Assembly: GCF_025642255.1 (NCBI RefSeq)
Contig: NZ_CP106759.1
Coordinates: forward strand, 3,809,501 to 3,873,500
Reading direction: 5' to 3'
DNA: 64,000 bases
Source: Stenotrophomonas maltophilia
Lineage (GTDB): Bacteria > Pseudomonadota > Gammaproteobacteria > Xanthomonadales > Xanthomonadaceae
Positions within the stretch are counted from its first letter, which is position 1. Every line of letters begins with the position of its first letter. This document shows, in pieces, positions 1-10,846 of this stretch. The notes beneath the pieces were generated by a model. It ran no database searches. It worked only from the letters and a program-made list of their open reading frames with translations, and had not been told where the DNA came from. The position numbers and the translations under genes are program-made.

Positions 1-445
1 GGCCACGGCGTATCAGCACGGCCTGCATGACGACGAAGCCGGCCAGCAGCACGACACCTTCCCAGCGCGCGAGGCGGCCATCCAGCCCGAACAGGATCAA
101 CAGAACGCCGGCCCCCAGCAGCGACCACCAGAGCACGGCCTGCAGGCGCGCGCGCAGCAGCAACGGGGCCGCGATCGCCGCGATCGCCAGCGTCAGGCCC
201 AGGTTGGCGATGCTGCTGCCCACCGCGTTGCCCAGCGCCAGTTCCGGCTGGCCCACGGCCAGCGCGCGGGCGTTGACCACCAGCTCCGGCATCGACGTCG
301 CCACGCCGAGCAGCAGCAGACCCGCCGTGAACGGGCGGGCACCGAAGCGCTGGGCCAGGCCGGAAACGGCCTTGACGATGGAGTCTCCGCCGAGCCCCAG
401 CAGCAGCAGGCCAAGCAGAAACCAGGCGATGGCAATGGCGATCAT
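1..445 (-). CDS. Calcium/sodium antiporter (CaCA family), 3' part missing
   Basis: The first 148 residues of an inner-membrane cation/Ca exchanger are visible; the gene runs off the left edge. The chain starts MIAIAIAWFLLGLLLLGLGG and continues as alternating hydrophobic helices. The alpha-repeat signature of the family is present: GVATSMPELVVN in one helix pair and GNAVGSSIANLGL just after, where the acidic and polar residues line the ion path. The ATG at 443-445 (read on the minus strand) opens directly into the first helix. Family members exchange Ca2+ for Na+ or H+; the exact ions cannot be read from the sequence. Confidence 0.85.
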   Translation of the reverse strand, partial: MIAIAIAWFLLGLLLLGLGGDSIVKAVSGLAQRFGARPFTAGLLLLGVATSMPELVVNARALAVGQPELALGNAVGSSIANLGLTLAIAAIAAPLLLRARLQAVLWWSLLGAGVLLILFGLDGRLARWEGVVLLAGFVVMQAVLIRRG

Positions 446-518
446 CGAGCACTCCCCCAGCGGTCGTCGCGCGATTCTACGCTTGGCCCGGCCGCGAGGC
501 TGGGCGCTGCATCAAGGA

Positions 519-1175
519 TCAGCCACAACCTTCGGTGTAATCGACCTGCGGGGTCTGGCCGACCCGCCACGCGCTGACCCGGCCGTCGGGCCCCAGGGCG
601 AAATCGATCACCGCCGCACCTTCCTGCGCCGGACGCACGCGCAGGTGCTGGGCCTTGTCGTCGTACTTGTCGGGACCGACATCGGCACGCTCCGGATACA
701 GCACCTGCAACTCGCCCAGGGTCATGCCGACCCTGCCGCCGCCTGGCGCGGTGATGGCGGCGCTGCGCACGTCATAGCGGACCAGCTTGCGGCCTTCGAT
801 CATCAGGCGTGGGTCATCAGCCTGCTGCGGACGCAGGAAATAGCAGTCCTCGTTGCCGTCGTCGGCCGGCAATGGCCTGCCTGCCGCATCGCTGCCCAGC
901 CCCTGCAGCGGCGCGCCGAAGCCGCTGCGCACCTCGGCGATGCCCGCACCCAGCGCCACCCCGCCGAAACCGTTCAAGCGCGCGGGGCTGTCGGCGCGGG
1001 CATCGTTGGCCGGCCGTGACGCCAGGTCCGGATCGGCCGATTGCGCCGGGCCGGTGGCACTGGCGGTCTCGGCCGGCGAGTCGCTGCCGCTGCCGGCCGC
1101 TCCCTGTTTGTCCGAACCACCGCCACAGGCGGTCAGGGACAGCAGCATCAGGCCAGCCAATGGCAGCAGTTTCAT
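519..1175 (-). CDS. Putative secreted lipoprotein, function unknown
   Basis: The 218-residue product begins MKLLPLAGLMLLSLTACGGG, a type II signal peptide with lipobox LTAC, so Cys17 should be lipidated. A low-complexity Ser/Gly/Ala linker of about 45 residues follows. The remaining domain contains a repeated theme of substrate-binding-like strands (GVALGAGIAEVRSGFG and VGMTLGELQVLY) and a Cys pair (EDCYFL and the C-terminal EGCG) that may form a disulfide. A GGAG ribosome site lies about 9 bases before the ATG. I do not recognise a characterised family. It is monocistronic as far as can be seen. Confidence 0.75.
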   Translation of the reverse strand: MKLLPLAGLMLLSLTACGGGSDKQGAAGSGSDSPAETASATGPAQSADPDLASRPANDARADSPARLNGFGGVALGAGIAEVRSGFGAPLQGLGSDAAGRPLPADDGNEDCYFLRPQQADDPRLMIEGRKLVRYDVRSAAITAPGGGRVGMTLGELQVLYPERADVGPDKYDDKAQHLRVRPAQEGAAVIDFALGPDGRVSAWRVGQTPQVDYTEGCG

Positions 1176-1296
1176 CGGTGTCGCTCCAGGAGGGATGGGC
1201 GGACGCTACCGCAGGCCGCGTGCAGGCGCTGCATTGTCATCGCTGTTTCATCGCCTTCGTTCAGGCTCGGCGTGCACCGTCCTGGCTGTCCCATCC

Positions 1297-1821
1297 ATGC
1301 AACCGCGCAAGACCGATCTCGCCCGAACCGCGCTGCAGGCGCACCGCGCGCCGCTGGACATGCGCCAGCGCCGGTTGCTGATCCTGTGCGATGGCCAGCG
1401 CAGCGTCACCGAGCTGAGCGGGCTGATGGGCCAGGAGACGCCGGCCATGCTGATCCAGCTGATCCATGCCGGCTATCTGGAAGCCGACGCCCCTCCTCCC
1501 GCAGTGACGGCATCCGGGCCCACCCCTGCACGGCCGCAGACACCCGCGACCGCGGCCACGCCGATCGAACGGCGTCGCTCGCTGGTCGCCTCACGGATCT
1601 ATGTGCTGGGTATCCTGGAGCTGCAGCGGCATCCACAGGCAGCGGCGCTGTTCCGCGACCTGCAGCAGGCACGTGCGCAGACCGATGTGCTGCAGGTGCT
1701 GCACTCGGCGTTGCAGGTACTGCCCACGCTGACCTCCGAAGGCTACTGCGAACGCGTACGGCAGCGGCTGCTGGAAGTCCTGCCGCTGGAGCACTGCGAC
1801 GCCTTCACCGATGCCGCATGA
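1297..1821 (+). CDS. Hypothetical protein, 174 residues
   Basis: From the ATG at 1297 the product begins MQPRKTDLARTALQAHRAPL. Residues about 20-65 (RQRRLLILCDGQRSVTELSG ... QLIHAGYLEAD) look like a small winged-helix fold, of the kind used to sense multiple substrates or c-di-GMP in short response proteins. A Pro/Ala linker follows, then a helical C-terminal half rich in Leu, Gln and Arg. No signal peptide or membrane segment is visible. The 3' end stops 3 bases from the end of convergent hmgA. The reading frame stays open far upstream, but the earlier part reads like noncoding sequence over the lipoprotein gene. Function is unknown. Confidence 0.6.
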   Translation: MQPRKTDLARTALQAHRAPLDMRQRRLLILCDGQRSVTELSGLMGQETPAMLIQLIHAGYLEADAPPPAVTASGPTPARPQTPATAATPIERRRSLVASRIYVLGILELQRHPQAAALFRDLQQARAQTDVLQVLHSALQVLPTLTSEGYCERVRQRLLEVLPLEHCDAFTDAA

Positions 1822-1824
1822 GGC

Positions 1825-3123
1825 TCATCGGAAGTTGTTGCGCAACCCTGCCCAGCACTGCTGGTAATCGGCCTGCCGGTGCCCGGCATCAAGCGCCTGG
1901 GCGGTCGGGCGGATCACCGCGCGGGTCTCGAACATGAAGGCCATGGTGTCCTTGACCACGTCAGGCTTGGACAGATCGGCACTGGAGGCCCTGTCGAAGG
2001 TCGGTGCATCCGGTCCGTGGCCGCTCATGCAGTTGTGCAGGGAGGCGCCGCCCGGCACGAAGCCTTCGGCCTTGGCATCGTAGGCACCGTGCACCAGGCC
2101 CATGAACTCGCTGGCGATGTTGCGGTGGAACCACGGTGGCCGGAAGGTGTTCTGCGCCACCAGCCAGCGCGGCGGGAAGATGGCGAAATCCATGTTGCTG
2201 GTCCCTGCTGTGTCGCTGGGCGAATGCAGTACCAGGAAGATCGACGGGTCCGGGTGGTCGTAGCTGATCGAACCGAGGGTGTTGAAGCGGCGCAGATCGT
2301 AGCGGTACGGCGCGTAATTGCCGTGCCAGGCGACCACGTCCAGCGGCGAATGGTCGATCGGCGCGCGCCACAGGCGTCCTTCGAACTTGGCGATCAGTTC
2401 GAACTCACCGTCGAGGTCCTCGAAGGCCGCATGCGGGGTTTCAAAGTCGCGCGGATTGGCCAGGCCGTTGGCGCCGATCGGCCCCAGATCGGGTAGCTTC
2501 AGCAGGGCGCCGTAGTTCTCGCAGATGTAGCCCCGGCTCGGGCCATCAGGCAGCTCGACGCGGAAGCGCACGCCACGCGGAATCACCGCGATCTGCTGCG
2601 GTTCGATCTCGATCACGCCCAGCTCGGTCAGCAGGCGCAGGCCACCCAGCTGGGGCACGATCAGCAGTTCGCCGTCGGCATCGTAGAAGTAGCGGCCAAC
2701 CATGTCCCGGTTCGCGGCATACAGATGAATGCCGACGCCGGCGTGGGCATCCGGCGAACCATTGCCGCCCATGGTGTACAGCCCTTCGACGAAGTCGGTG
2801 GGCAGTTCCGGCAGCGGCAGCGGGCTCCAGCGCAGCTGGTTCGGCGAGGCCGGCTGCGAGCCGAAATCGCACTGCAGGCGCGATTGCGCGAACGGGGTGA
2901 ACTCACCATGGGTCACCGCCGGGCGGATCCGGTACAGCCAGCTGCGCCGGTTGCTGCCGCGCGGCGCGGTGAAGGCGGTGCCGGACAGCTGCTCGGCATA
3001 CAGGCCATGGGCCACCTTCTGCGGCGAGTTCTGCCCGACCGGCAGCGCGCCGGCCACGGCTTCGGTGGCGAATTCGTTGCCGAAACCGGACTGGTAGCCA
3101 CGGGCGGTGATGGAGGTGGACAT
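1825..3123 (-). CDS. hmgA: Homogentisate 1,2-dioxygenase
   Basis: This 432-residue enzyme is full length for the family. It opens the aromatic ring of homogentisate to maleylacetoacetate, the third step of tyrosine and phenylalanine breakdown, in the cytoplasm with non-haem Fe(II). Family sequence is continuous: [20 protein letters not shown] near the N-terminus, [19 protein letters not shown] with a conserved His, and [13 protein letters not shown] plus [15 protein letters not shown] carrying iron-site residues. It lies 83 bases downstream of hpd on the same strand, so the two consecutive pathway steps are probably co-transcribed, with a SMAG palindrome between them. Confidence 0.96.
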   Translation of the reverse strand: MSTSITARGYQSGFGNEFATEAVAGALPVGQNSPQKVAHGLYAEQLSGTAFTAPRGSNRRSWLYRIRPAVTHGEFTPFAQSRLQCDFGSQPASPNQLRWSPLPLPELPTDFVEGLYTMGGNGSPDAHAGVGIHLYAANRDMVGRYFYDADGELLIVPQLGGLRLLTELGVIEIEPQQIAVIPRGVRFRVELPDGPSRGYICENYGALLKLPDLGPIGANGLANPRDFETPHAAFEDLDGEFELIAKFEGRLWRAPIDHSPLDVVAWHGNYAPYRYDLRRFNTLGSISYDHPDPSIFLVLHSPSDTAGTSNMDFAIFPPRWLVAQNTFRPPWFHRNIASEFMGLVHGAYDAKAEGFVPGGASLHNCMSGHGPDAPTFDRASSADLSKPDVVKDTMAFMFETRAVIRPTAQALDAGHRQADYQQCWAGLRNNFR

Positions 3124-3160
3124 GGGGGCTCCTGGAACGGCAAGGCCGGAACGGAAAGCC

Positions 3161-3183
3161 GCCGGGCATGGCCCGGCGCTACC
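3161..3183 (-). repeat. SMAG/REP palindrome between hpd and hmgA
   Basis: A GCCGGGC-ATG-GCCCGGC hairpin is followed by GCTAC, so the GTAG head is on the minus strand. The same 23-base unit recurs throughout the window. Its position inside an apparent operon suggests it could differentially stabilise the hpd and hmgA parts of the transcript. Confidence 0.85.
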
Positions 3184-3206
3184 GCTGAGGGTGCAGGTCT
3201 GAAACG

Positions 3207-4319
3207 TTACAGCACGCCGCGGCGGATCTGGTCGCGCTCGATGCTCTCGAACAGCGCAGTGAAGTTGCCTTCGCCGAAACCTTCATTACCCTTGCGCTGG
3301 ATGATCTCGAAGAAGATCGGGCCGATGCAGTTCTGGGTGAAGATCTGCAGCAGCTTGCGCTGGTGGGTTTCCGGATCGGCGTCGATGAGGATCTTGTTCT
3401 TCGCCAGGCGCGGCACGTCCTCGCCATGGTTCGGCACGCGCTGGTCGATCACGTCGAAGTAGGTGTCCGGTGTGTCGAGGAAATCCACGCCCTGCGCACG
3501 CATCGCCTCGACGGTCTCGTAGATGTTCTCGGTGAAACAGGCGATGTGCTGGATGCCCTCGCCCTTGTAGGCGTCCAGGTATTCGTTGATCTGGCTCTTC
3601 GGATCGGACGATTCGTTGAGCGGAATGCGCACGATGCCGTCCGGCGCGGTCATGGCCTTGGACACCAGGCCGGTCTTCAGGCCCTTGATGTCGAAGTAGC
3701 GGATCTCGCGGAAGTTGAACAGCCGCTCGTAGTAGTCCGACCACTGCTGCATGTTGCCGAAGTACAGGTTGTGGGTCAGGTGGTCGATGAAGGTCAGGCC
3801 GAAGCCCACCGGATGCTGATCGACGCCGGCGATCGGCTCGTAGTCGCCGTCGTAGATGCTGCCGGCGCTGCCATAGCGGTCGACCAGGTACAGCATGCAG
3901 TCACCGATGCCCTTGATGACCGGCGCGCCGACCGCCTTGCTGTCCGGCTTGAAGCCGATGGCCTCGGCACCGTTGCCCAGCGCGGTCTGGTAGACCTCCT
4001 GGCCCGGCTTCTTGAAGCGGATGGCGAAGCCGCAGGCGCACGGACCATGCTTTTCGGCGAAGTCGGCAGCGAACGAATCCGGGTCTTCATTGACCAGGAA
4101 GTTGACGTCGCCCTGGCGATAGACGGTAATCGGACGCTGCTTGTGCCTGAGCACCGCCGTGAAGCCCATCCTGCGGAAGTAGTCGTGCAGCTCCTGGCCG
4201 CGGCCGGCCGGGGCAGCAAACTCGACGAACTCGAAACCATCGATGCCCATCGGGTTCTCGAAGGTGGTGACCTGCATGCCCGGATTGGGATGCGAGGAGG
4301 GCTGGACTGCGGTATTCAT
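3207..4319 (-). CDS. hppD: 4-hydroxyphenylpyruvate dioxygenase
   Basis: The 370-residue product converts 4-hydroxyphenylpyruvate to homogentisate, the substrate of the next gene hmgA. Two VOC-type halves are visible. The iron ligands of the family are in place: His in [13 protein letters not shown] near residue 178, His in GIQHIAC near 256, and Glu in [12 protein letters not shown] near 335. The ATG at 4319 was chosen because it opens the conserved chain. A second Met 14 residues later (MQVTTFENP) is also possible. A MarR-type regulator is divergent across a 129-base gap, suggesting local control by pathway intermediates. Confidence 0.96.
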   Translation of the reverse strand: MNTAVQPSSHPNPGMQVTTFENPMGIDGFEFVEFAAPAGRGQELHDYFRRMGFTAVLRHKQRPITVYRQGDVNFLVNEDPDSFAADFAEKHGPCACGFAIRFKKPGQEVYQTALGNGAEAIGFKPDSKAVGAPVIKGIGDCMLYLVDRYGSAGSIYDGDYEPIAGVDQHPVGFGLTFIDHLTHNLYFGNMQQWSDYYERLFNFREIRYFDIKGLKTGLVSKAMTAPDGIVRIPLNESSDPKSQINEYLDAYKGEGIQHIACFTENIYETVEAMRAQGVDFLDTPDTYFDVIDQRVPNHGEDVPRLAKNKILIDADPETHQRKLLQIFTQNCIGPIFFEIIQRKGNEGFGEGNFTALFESIERDQIRRGVL

Positions 4320-4448
4320 GGCGGGGCTCCGAATCGGTACCGCATCGGTACAAACCAGGTGCGGGCAGGTAACGACCCGGCGAGAATGCAGGGTCTGGAC
4401 CCAACCCTTATAGTTACACTTGAAACCACCAGCAAGGTGCACCGCAAC
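4320..4448. promoter_or_regulatory. Divergent hppD / marR promoter region with candidate operators
   Basis: Two elements stand out. An imperfect palindrome, GTTACACTTGAAAC (4413-4426), lies near an A/T-rich TTATAG stretch and has the size of a MarR-dimer site. Closer to hppD, ATCGGTAC occurs twice (4333-4340 and 4344-4351) at an 11-base period. That the adjacent MarR protein binds either one is inference. Confidence 0.45.
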
Positions 4449-4943
4449 ATGAGCCCCGCCGATCCCGCTTCGACACGCCTGCGTGCATCGCACGTCCTGC
4501 TCGACCTGGAACAGTTCCTGCCCTACCGGCTGAGCGTGCTGTCCAACCGGGTCAGCGGCAACATCGCCAAGCTGTACGGTGATCGCTACGGTCTGGCCAT
4601 TCCGGAATGGCGGGTCATCACCATCCTGGCGCTGTATCCCGGGTCGTCGGCCAGCGAGGTCTCCGACCGCACGGCGATGGACAAGGTGGCGGTCAGCCGC
4701 GCGGTGGCGCGCCTGCTCGAGCGTGGCTTCATCAAGCGCGAGACCCATGGCGACGACCGTCGCCGCTCGGTCCTGGCCCTGTCGGCAGCGGGCTTCGAGG
4801 TGTACGAGACCATCGCGCCGCTGGTGATCGAGATCACCCGCAAGCTGATGTCGGTGCTGAGCGAGGAGGAGGAACAGCTGCTGGAGACGCTGATCCTGCG
4901 CCTGGCGGGCGATGGCCTGGAACGGATGGGCGAAGGCGTCTGA
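4449..4943 (+). CDS. MarR-family transcriptional regulator
   Basis: The 164-residue protein shows the MarR winged helix. A dimerisation helix leads (LEQFLPYRLSVLSNRVSGNI), followed by the recognition region around residues 50-100 (PEWRVITILAL, SASEVSDRTAMDKVAVSRAV) and a charged wing GDDRRRSVLALS. A C-terminal helix pair completes the dimer. Divergence from hppD-hmgA suggests it represses tyrosine catabolism until homogentisate or a related ligand binds. This is inference from position, not from a visible ligand site. Start is the ATG at 4449; the reading frame is open well upstream, but that part is antisense to hppD. Confidence 0.88.
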   Translation: MSPADPASTRLRASHVLLDLEQFLPYRLSVLSNRVSGNIAKLYGDRYGLAIPEWRVITILALYPGSSASEVSDRTAMDKVAVSRAVARLLERGFIKRETHGDDRRRSVLALSAAGFEVYETIAPLVIEITRKLMSVLSEEEEQLLETLILRLAGDGLERMGEGV

Positions 4944-4986
4944 GGCGTGCCGCCGGGGCTCGGCCCCGGTCTCAGGACAGCACGGT

Positions 4987-6126
4987 TCAGCTCAGGTGCT
5001 TGCGCCGCGCATGGATCCACGGCACTGCGAGTGCACCGATCGCGCCACCGGCAAAGCCCAGCGACGCGGCAACCGTGGCCGCTTCGACCGCCCCCGGCAG
5101 AGCCAGCGCGGCAGCCACCAGCAGCAGCGACGGCACGCCGACGAAGGTGCCGAGGAAGAAATGCCAGCGCGGCGACCACGTGTTGAGCTGCAGCAGGCTG
5201 ACCGGTTGCCATGCTTCGCCGGCTGCGTCTTCGGCCATCTTCGCCACCACCTTGCCCAGATCCACCTCGGGCAGCGCGCGTCCCTGGCGCGCGGTCGCCA
5301 GCGCCTCGGCAACGGCGTCCACGGGCGGGAACGCGGACGGCCATGGCACCGGTGCGGGCACCCCGTACGCCGTCAACAGCGGCACGCTCAGCCATGGCGC
5401 GACCAGTGGACGCATGCGACGGCGAGCGTGCACGCACCAGACCTGCGACTGGCCATGCGCGACCACGCTGTACAGCGCCAGCTCGGTGGCCGCCGGATAG
5501 CCCAGCATGGTCACCCGCGCGGCCAGGCTGTCCTGCCCCACGGCACGCAGGAAGCCCGCGCGGCTGCGCCCCTCCTGCATCCACGCCACGCCCAGCGCCC
5601 CGACCAGAAAGGCTTCGGCCACGTCCCTGCCGCCCGCAGTGGCGCGTTCGTCACTGGCCAGGTACCACGCCAGCGACTTCGGTTCGGCCACATCCGGCAG
5701 GCCCCAACGGCTGTCGTCGCCCAGCACATGACGCACCGGCAGGCGTGCGGCCGCGGTCTCGCCACGTTCTCCCGGCTGCAGGAACGGCAGCACGCCCTGG
5801 ATGAAGTTGGACAGCTCGATGGCGCGTACGCCGTTGCCCTGCCATTCCGGCGGCAGCAGGCCGGCCAGCTGGCCCTGCGACGCCAGCGCATCGAGTCGCG
5901 ATTTCTGTTCCACCAGCGTCTGCACCGCGCCCTTCAGCACGACGTTGTCAGGCAGTGCGATCTGCGGCAGGCGATGGTGCGGCGGGGCCGCTTCGGGGGC
6001 ACTGTCGCCGATGCCGACGTCATCCAGCAGTGCGTCCTGTGCCGGCAGGGTCACGCCCTCGCCAGCACCACCCTCGCCCAGGCTGCTGGCAGGATCGGGC
6101 AATCGTTCGGCGTGGTCGCTGTGCAT
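4987..6126 (-). CDS. Hypothetical protein with C-terminal membrane hairpin
   Basis: From the ATG at 6126 the product is 379 residues. An acidic, disordered N-terminus is followed by a helical middle region (residues about 50-310), which contains RLPVRHVLGDDSRWGLPDVA and a Trp/Tyr-rich stretch but no motif I recognise. Two hydrophobic segments near the end (FFLGTFVGVPSLLLVAAALA and ATVAASLGFAGGAIGALAV) suggest a tail-anchored membrane protein with a basic final HARRKHLS. A longer form starting at 6237 is possible, but the extra residues look noncoding. Function is unknown. Confidence 0.6.
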   Translation of the reverse strand: MHSDHAERLPDPASSLGEGGAGEGVTLPAQDALLDDVGIGDSAPEAAPPHHRLPQIALPDNVVLKGAVQTLVEQKSRLDALASQGQLAGLLPPEWQGNGVRAIELSNFIQGVLPFLQPGERGETAAARLPVRHVLGDDSRWGLPDVAEPKSLAWYLASDERATAGGRDVAEAFLVGALGVAWMQEGRSRAGFLRAVGQDSLAARVTMLGYPAATELALYSVVAHGQSQVWCVHARRRMRPLVAPWLSVPLLTAYGVPAPVPWPSAFPPVDAVAEALATARQGRALPEVDLGKVVAKMAEDAAGEAWQPVSLLQLNTWSPRWHFFLGTFVGVPSLLLVAAALALPGAVEAATVAASLGFAGGAIGALAVPWIHARRKHLS

Positions 6127-6239
6127 GGGCGTTCCGGTAGGGTGCGTCGACGTCGGGTCGACCGGGAGCCTTGCCGGTAACGGCGTGCGTGCGATGAAAT
6201 TGAGGCGGCGATGCTGGGAATGTGACGGCGCGCGCATCC

Positions 6240-6262
6240 GCCGGGCATGGCCCGGCGCTACC
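6240..6262 (-). repeat. SMAG/REP palindrome containing a stop codon
   Basis: This is the same GCCGGGC-ATG-GCCCGGC unit as at 3161. Its GTAG head (minus strand) supplies the TAG stop of the thioredoxin-like lipoprotein at 6258-6260, so the repeat begins inside the gene. Confidence 0.85.
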
Positions 6263-6857
6263 GATCAGGCGCCCACTGCTTGAGGAAGGCCATCACCTGC
6301 GCCGGCAGGTAGGTCTCGCCCCTGCGCATTGCCGCCGTTGCCTGCGGTGCCAGCAGGGTGCCGTCGGCATCGAGCACCAGCAGGTAGGGGTAGTCGCGGC
6401 CCATCTCCGGGAACTGGCCGAGGAAAGCGCTGTTGGGCTTCTCGTCGCTCTCGTTGACCTTCACCCACACGTAGTGGGCATCGCGGAAACGGCGCAGGTC
6501 GCCATCCCCCTCCACGATCTGGTCCAGCGCATGACAGCGGTCGCAGCCGGCGTTGCCGACCTCGAGGATGATGCGCTTCTTGCCACGCTGGGCTTCCACC
6601 TTGGCGGTGGCCAGATCGTCGGCGGGGTCGCGGGCCGGGTCGAACTGTGCACTGAGCCCGGCGATGGCGGCGATATCCGCCGCCACCGGGGTGTTGCCCG
6701 AGGCCACCGGTTCGCTGGGGTCAGCGACCGGTGGCTCGGTGGGACGGGTATCCAGTGGCTGCGTCGGCCCGGTGGCGGCGGGTGGCGGGGGTTGCGAACA
6801 CGCGCCGATCAGCGCCGCACAGACCATCCCCATCGCACCACCGAGCTTCGTACGCAT
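6258..6857 (-). CDS. Thioredoxin-fold lipoprotein
   Basis: The 199-residue product has a signal peptide ending in the lipobox IGAC (Cys20). A Pro/Thr-rich tether of about 40 residues follows, then a thioredoxin-like domain. The redox motif is CDRC in EVGNAGCDRCHALDQ near residue 105, followed by the family's YPYLLVLDADGTLLAP strand and turn. The protein probably works as a membrane-tethered periplasmic thiol-disulfide reductase or a thioredoxin-like chaperone. Partners cannot be inferred. The stop codon is inside a SMAG palindrome. It sits 16 bases downstream of the POT transporter and may share its transcript. Confidence 0.78.
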   Translation of the reverse strand: MRTKLGGAMGMVCAALIGACSQPPPPAATGPTQPLDTRPTEPPVADPSEPVASGNTPVAADIAAIAGLSAQFDPARDPADDLATAKVEAQRGKKRIILEVGNAGCDRCHALDQIVEGDGDLRRFRDAHYVWVKVNESDEKPNSAFLGQFPEMGRDYPYLLVLDADGTLLAPQATAAMRRGETYLPAQVMAFLKQWAPDR

Positions 6858-6873
6858 GCCAGCTACCCTCTCA

Positions 6874-8373
<1,500 letters not shown>

Positions 8374-8552
8374 GCGGGATTCCTGGTTCGGTGGATGACG
8401 AGCACGTCCGATGTGCAATGGAGCAACGCGCGAGGATCACCGACTTGTGGCGTTCACGTCAAATACACGCCGTTTGAGGCAGGTGCCCGCCTGCTCGCTG
8501 AACTTGCATCTGAAACGATCCAGCCGCCGGCCGGGATCCGGATGAATGGGGA

Positions 8553-9428
8553 TCAGCCCAGCTCCGGCGGGGGCGCGGCCTGCAGCGTGGTCCGCACCTG
8601 GAACAGCTCGGGGAAGAAGGTCAGCTCCAGCGCCTGGCGCAGGAAGCCGACCCCGGACGAGCCTCCGGTACCACGCTTGAAGCCGATCACCCGCATCACC
8701 GTACGCATGTGGCGGAACCGCCAGAGCTGGAAGGCCGTCTCCAGGTCCACCAGGTCCTCGCACAGCGAATACTCGCGCCAGTAGCGGTCGGTGTCCTGGT
8801 AGATGCGCTCGAAGACCGGCTGCAGGGCGTCGTCGGCCACATGCGGCTGGGTCCAGTCGTGGGTCTCATACATCGCCGGCACGGCGTGGCCGAAGCGGGC
8901 CAGGTACTTCAGGAATTCCTCGTACAGGCTGGGTGCCTCCAGCACGCTCCGCAGCTGCGCCTGCCCGGCCGGATCATGCTCGAACACCTGCAGCATCTGC
9001 GCGTTCTTGTTGCCCAGCAGGAACTCGATGTAGCGGTACTGCAGCGACTGGAAGCCCGAGGAAGGCCCCAGCACGTCGCGGAAGCCCATGTACTCGGACG
9101 GGGTCAGGGTTTCCAGCACCGACCACTGCTCGGTGAGCTGGCGCAGCACCTGCTTGCTGCGGGCCAGCACCTTGCGGCACTGCCAGACTTCATCGCGCTG
9201 CAGGAAGCCGATCGCCGCGCCAAGCTCGTGCCCCAGCAGCTTCAACCACAGCTCCGACGTCTGGTGCTGGATGATGAAGAGCATCTCGTCATGGTGCGGC
9301 GGGTTGGACAGCGGCTGCTGGGCACTGAGCAGCTGGTCCAGCCGCAGGTAGCCGCCGTAGGTCAGCCGGCCGTGCAGGTCGGTGTGGATGCCGGCTTCGA
9401 GATCGCGTTGGTTGTTGTCGACGGACAT
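8553..9428 (-). CDS. kynA: Tryptophan 2,3-dioxygenase
   Basis: This 291-residue haem enzyme oxidises L-tryptophan to N-formylkynurenine, the first step of the kynurenine pathway. The catalytic His lies in [19 protein letters not shown] near residue 50, the haem-ligating His in [15 protein letters not shown] near residue 250, and the substrate-binding [12 protein letters not shown] loop follows. Start [11 protein letters not shown] fits the family length. A longer form to 9524 adds 32 residues without similarity to the family as I know it. No other kynurenine gene is adjacent. Confidence 0.95.
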   Translation of the reverse strand: MSVDNNQRDLEAGIHTDLHGRLTYGGYLRLDQLLSAQQPLSNPPHHDEMLFIIQHQTSELWLKLLGHELGAAIGFLQRDEVWQCRKVLARSKQVLRQLTEQWSVLETLTPSEYMGFRDVLGPSSGFQSLQYRYIEFLLGNKNAQMLQVFEHDPAGQAQLRSVLEAPSLYEEFLKYLARFGHAVPAMYETHDWTQPHVADDALQPVFERIYQDTDRYWREYSLCEDLVDLETAFQLWRFRHMRTVMRVIGFKRGTGGSSGVGFLRQALELTFFPELFQVRTTLQAAPPPELG

Positions 9429-9763
9429 GGGCGGGACCAGATCGGGGGCGGCAAGGGTAGCGCGTTGCCGCCGCGCTGGCAGCCGGAAGGTCCATACCGG
9501 GCTGTGCGGTGAGCCGTGGATCACCCGGCAATGGCGGGCCCGCGCGTGGAACCGTTTGCGACGTTGCGCCGGCAGTCAGCCGGAGGCGTATTCTGATGCT
9601 ATGCAGCAACGACTGAATACGTTGTTGTTATTGGCCCTCCACCCGCCGGCAGGGGTACAACGGGGAATCGCCGTGTTGCGCCGCAGGAAGGCTATTTCGT
9701 ACGCGTTCCTTAACATGGCGATTCATATCATTTGTAACTTCTCTGTCGAAGGTGCAGTACGCG
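9429..9763. promoter_or_regulatory. Divergent kynA / E1-alpha intergenic region, 335 bases
   Basis: No convincing gene is present. Both genes face outward, so two promoters must lie here. The right half is more A/T-rich than the surroundings (around 9590-9630 and 9690-9750). A GAAGG ribosome site (9748-9752) precedes the E1-alpha ATG. A 59-codon frame from ATG 9601 overlaps the E1-alpha start but has no ribosome site and is not proposed as a gene. Confidence 0.5.
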
Positions 9764-10846
9764 ATGACGGTTGCCGCTGAATTCAAGATCGAATACCTGC
9801 AGTATCTGGATGCGGACGGCACGCTCGTCCGCGACGACCTGCCCGAATCCCTGAAGGATCCGCGCGTCCTGGTGCCGCTGTTCAAGCAGATGCTGTACGT
9901 ACGCACGTTCGACAGCAAATCCATCGCCCTGCAGCGCACCGGCAAGCTGGGTACCTATGCCGCCTGCCTGGGTCATGAGGCTGCGCACGTGGGCATCGGC
10001 GCCGGCATGCGCGAAGGCGACGTGCTCGGCCCGAGCTACCGCGAGTACGGCGCGATGTTCATGCGTGGCGTGCGTCCGTACGACGTGCTGATGTACTGGG
10101 GCGGCGACGAGCGCGGCAACGACTTCACCGGCAATGCGGTGAAGGACTTCCCGTTCTGCGTGCCGATTTCCACGCAGTGCCTGCACGCTGCGGGCGCCGC
10201 GCTGAAGTTCAAGCTCAACAACGAGCAGCAGGTCGCGGTGGCGGTGTGTGGCGATGGCGGCAGCTCGAAGACCGACTTCTATGCCGCACTGAACTCTGCC
10301 GGTGCCTACAAGCTGCCGCTGATCCTGTGCATCGTCAACAACGGCTGGGCCATCTCGGTGCCGCGCTCGGCGCAGACCGGCGCCGAAACGCTGGCACAGA
10401 AGGGCCTGGCTGGCGGCCTGCACTGCCTGCAGGTGGACGGCAACGATCTGATCGCGGTGTTGGCGGCGATGGAACAGGCGCGCGAGCGCGGCCTCGCCGG
10501 CGAAGGCGGCACCGTGCTGGAACTGATGACCTACCGCCTGTCCGACCACACCACCGCCGACGACGCGCGCCGCTACCGCGACGACGCCGAAGTGAAGGAT
10601 GCCTGGACCCGTGAGCCGATGCTGCGCCTGCGCAAGTACCTCACCGCCCAGGGCGTGTGGAGCGAGGATGAAGAAAAGGCCTGGGTGGAGCAGTGCGGCG
10701 CCAGGGTCGACGAGGAAGTGAACCAGTACCTCAATACCCCGGTGCAGCCGGTCGAGGCGATGTTCGACTACCTGTATGCCGATCCGCCGCCGGATCTTCT
10801 GGCCCAGCGCGCGGCCGCCATTGCCCTGGAGCAGCGCCATGGATGA
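9764..10846 (+). CDS. Keto-acid (pyruvate or branched-chain) dehydrogenase E1 component, alpha subunit
   Basis: The 360-residue product is the thiamine-diphosphate-dependent decarboxylase alpha chain of an alpha2beta2 E1. The ThDP/Mg motif starts at CGDGGSSKTDFYAALNSAG and closes with CIVNNGWAIS near residue 190. The regulatory-loop region is TYRLSDHTTADDARRYR. The ATG at 9764 has a GAAGG site 11 bases upstream. A GTG four codons earlier is an alternative. The split alpha/beta E1 is of the Gram-positive/Xanthomonas type rather than the single-chain AceE type. Substrate is uncertain between pyruvate and branched-chain keto acids. Confidence 0.92.
   Translation: MTVAAEFKIEYLQYLDADGTLVRDDLPESLKDPRVLVPLFKQMLYVRTFDSKSIALQRTGKLGTYAACLGHEAAHVGIGAGMREGDVLGPSYREYGAMFMRGVRPYDVLMYWGGDERGNDFTGNAVKDFPFCVPISTQCLHAAGAALKFKLNNEQQVAVAVCGDGGSSKTDFYAALNSAGAYKLPLILCIVNNGWAISVPRSAQTGAETLAQKGLAGGLHCLQVDGNDLIAVLAAMEQARERGLAGEGGTVLELMTYRLSDHTTADDARRYRDDAEVKDAWTREPMLRLRKYLTAQGVWSEDEEKAWVEQCGARVDEEVNQYLNTPVQPVEAMFDYLYADPPPDLLAQRAAAIALEQRHG

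Noticed and set aside
3363..4448. Long open plus-strand frame antisense to hppD as an N-terminal extension of the MarR regulator
   Set aside because: It mirrors the hppD coding strand, and the family length is reached from the ATG at 4449.
9601..9780. A 59-codon frame (MQQRLNTLLLLALHPPAG...) before the E1-alpha gene as a leader peptide
   Set aside because: There is no ribosome site, no codon pattern typical of attenuation (such as a run of one amino acid), and it overlaps the E1-alpha start out of frame.
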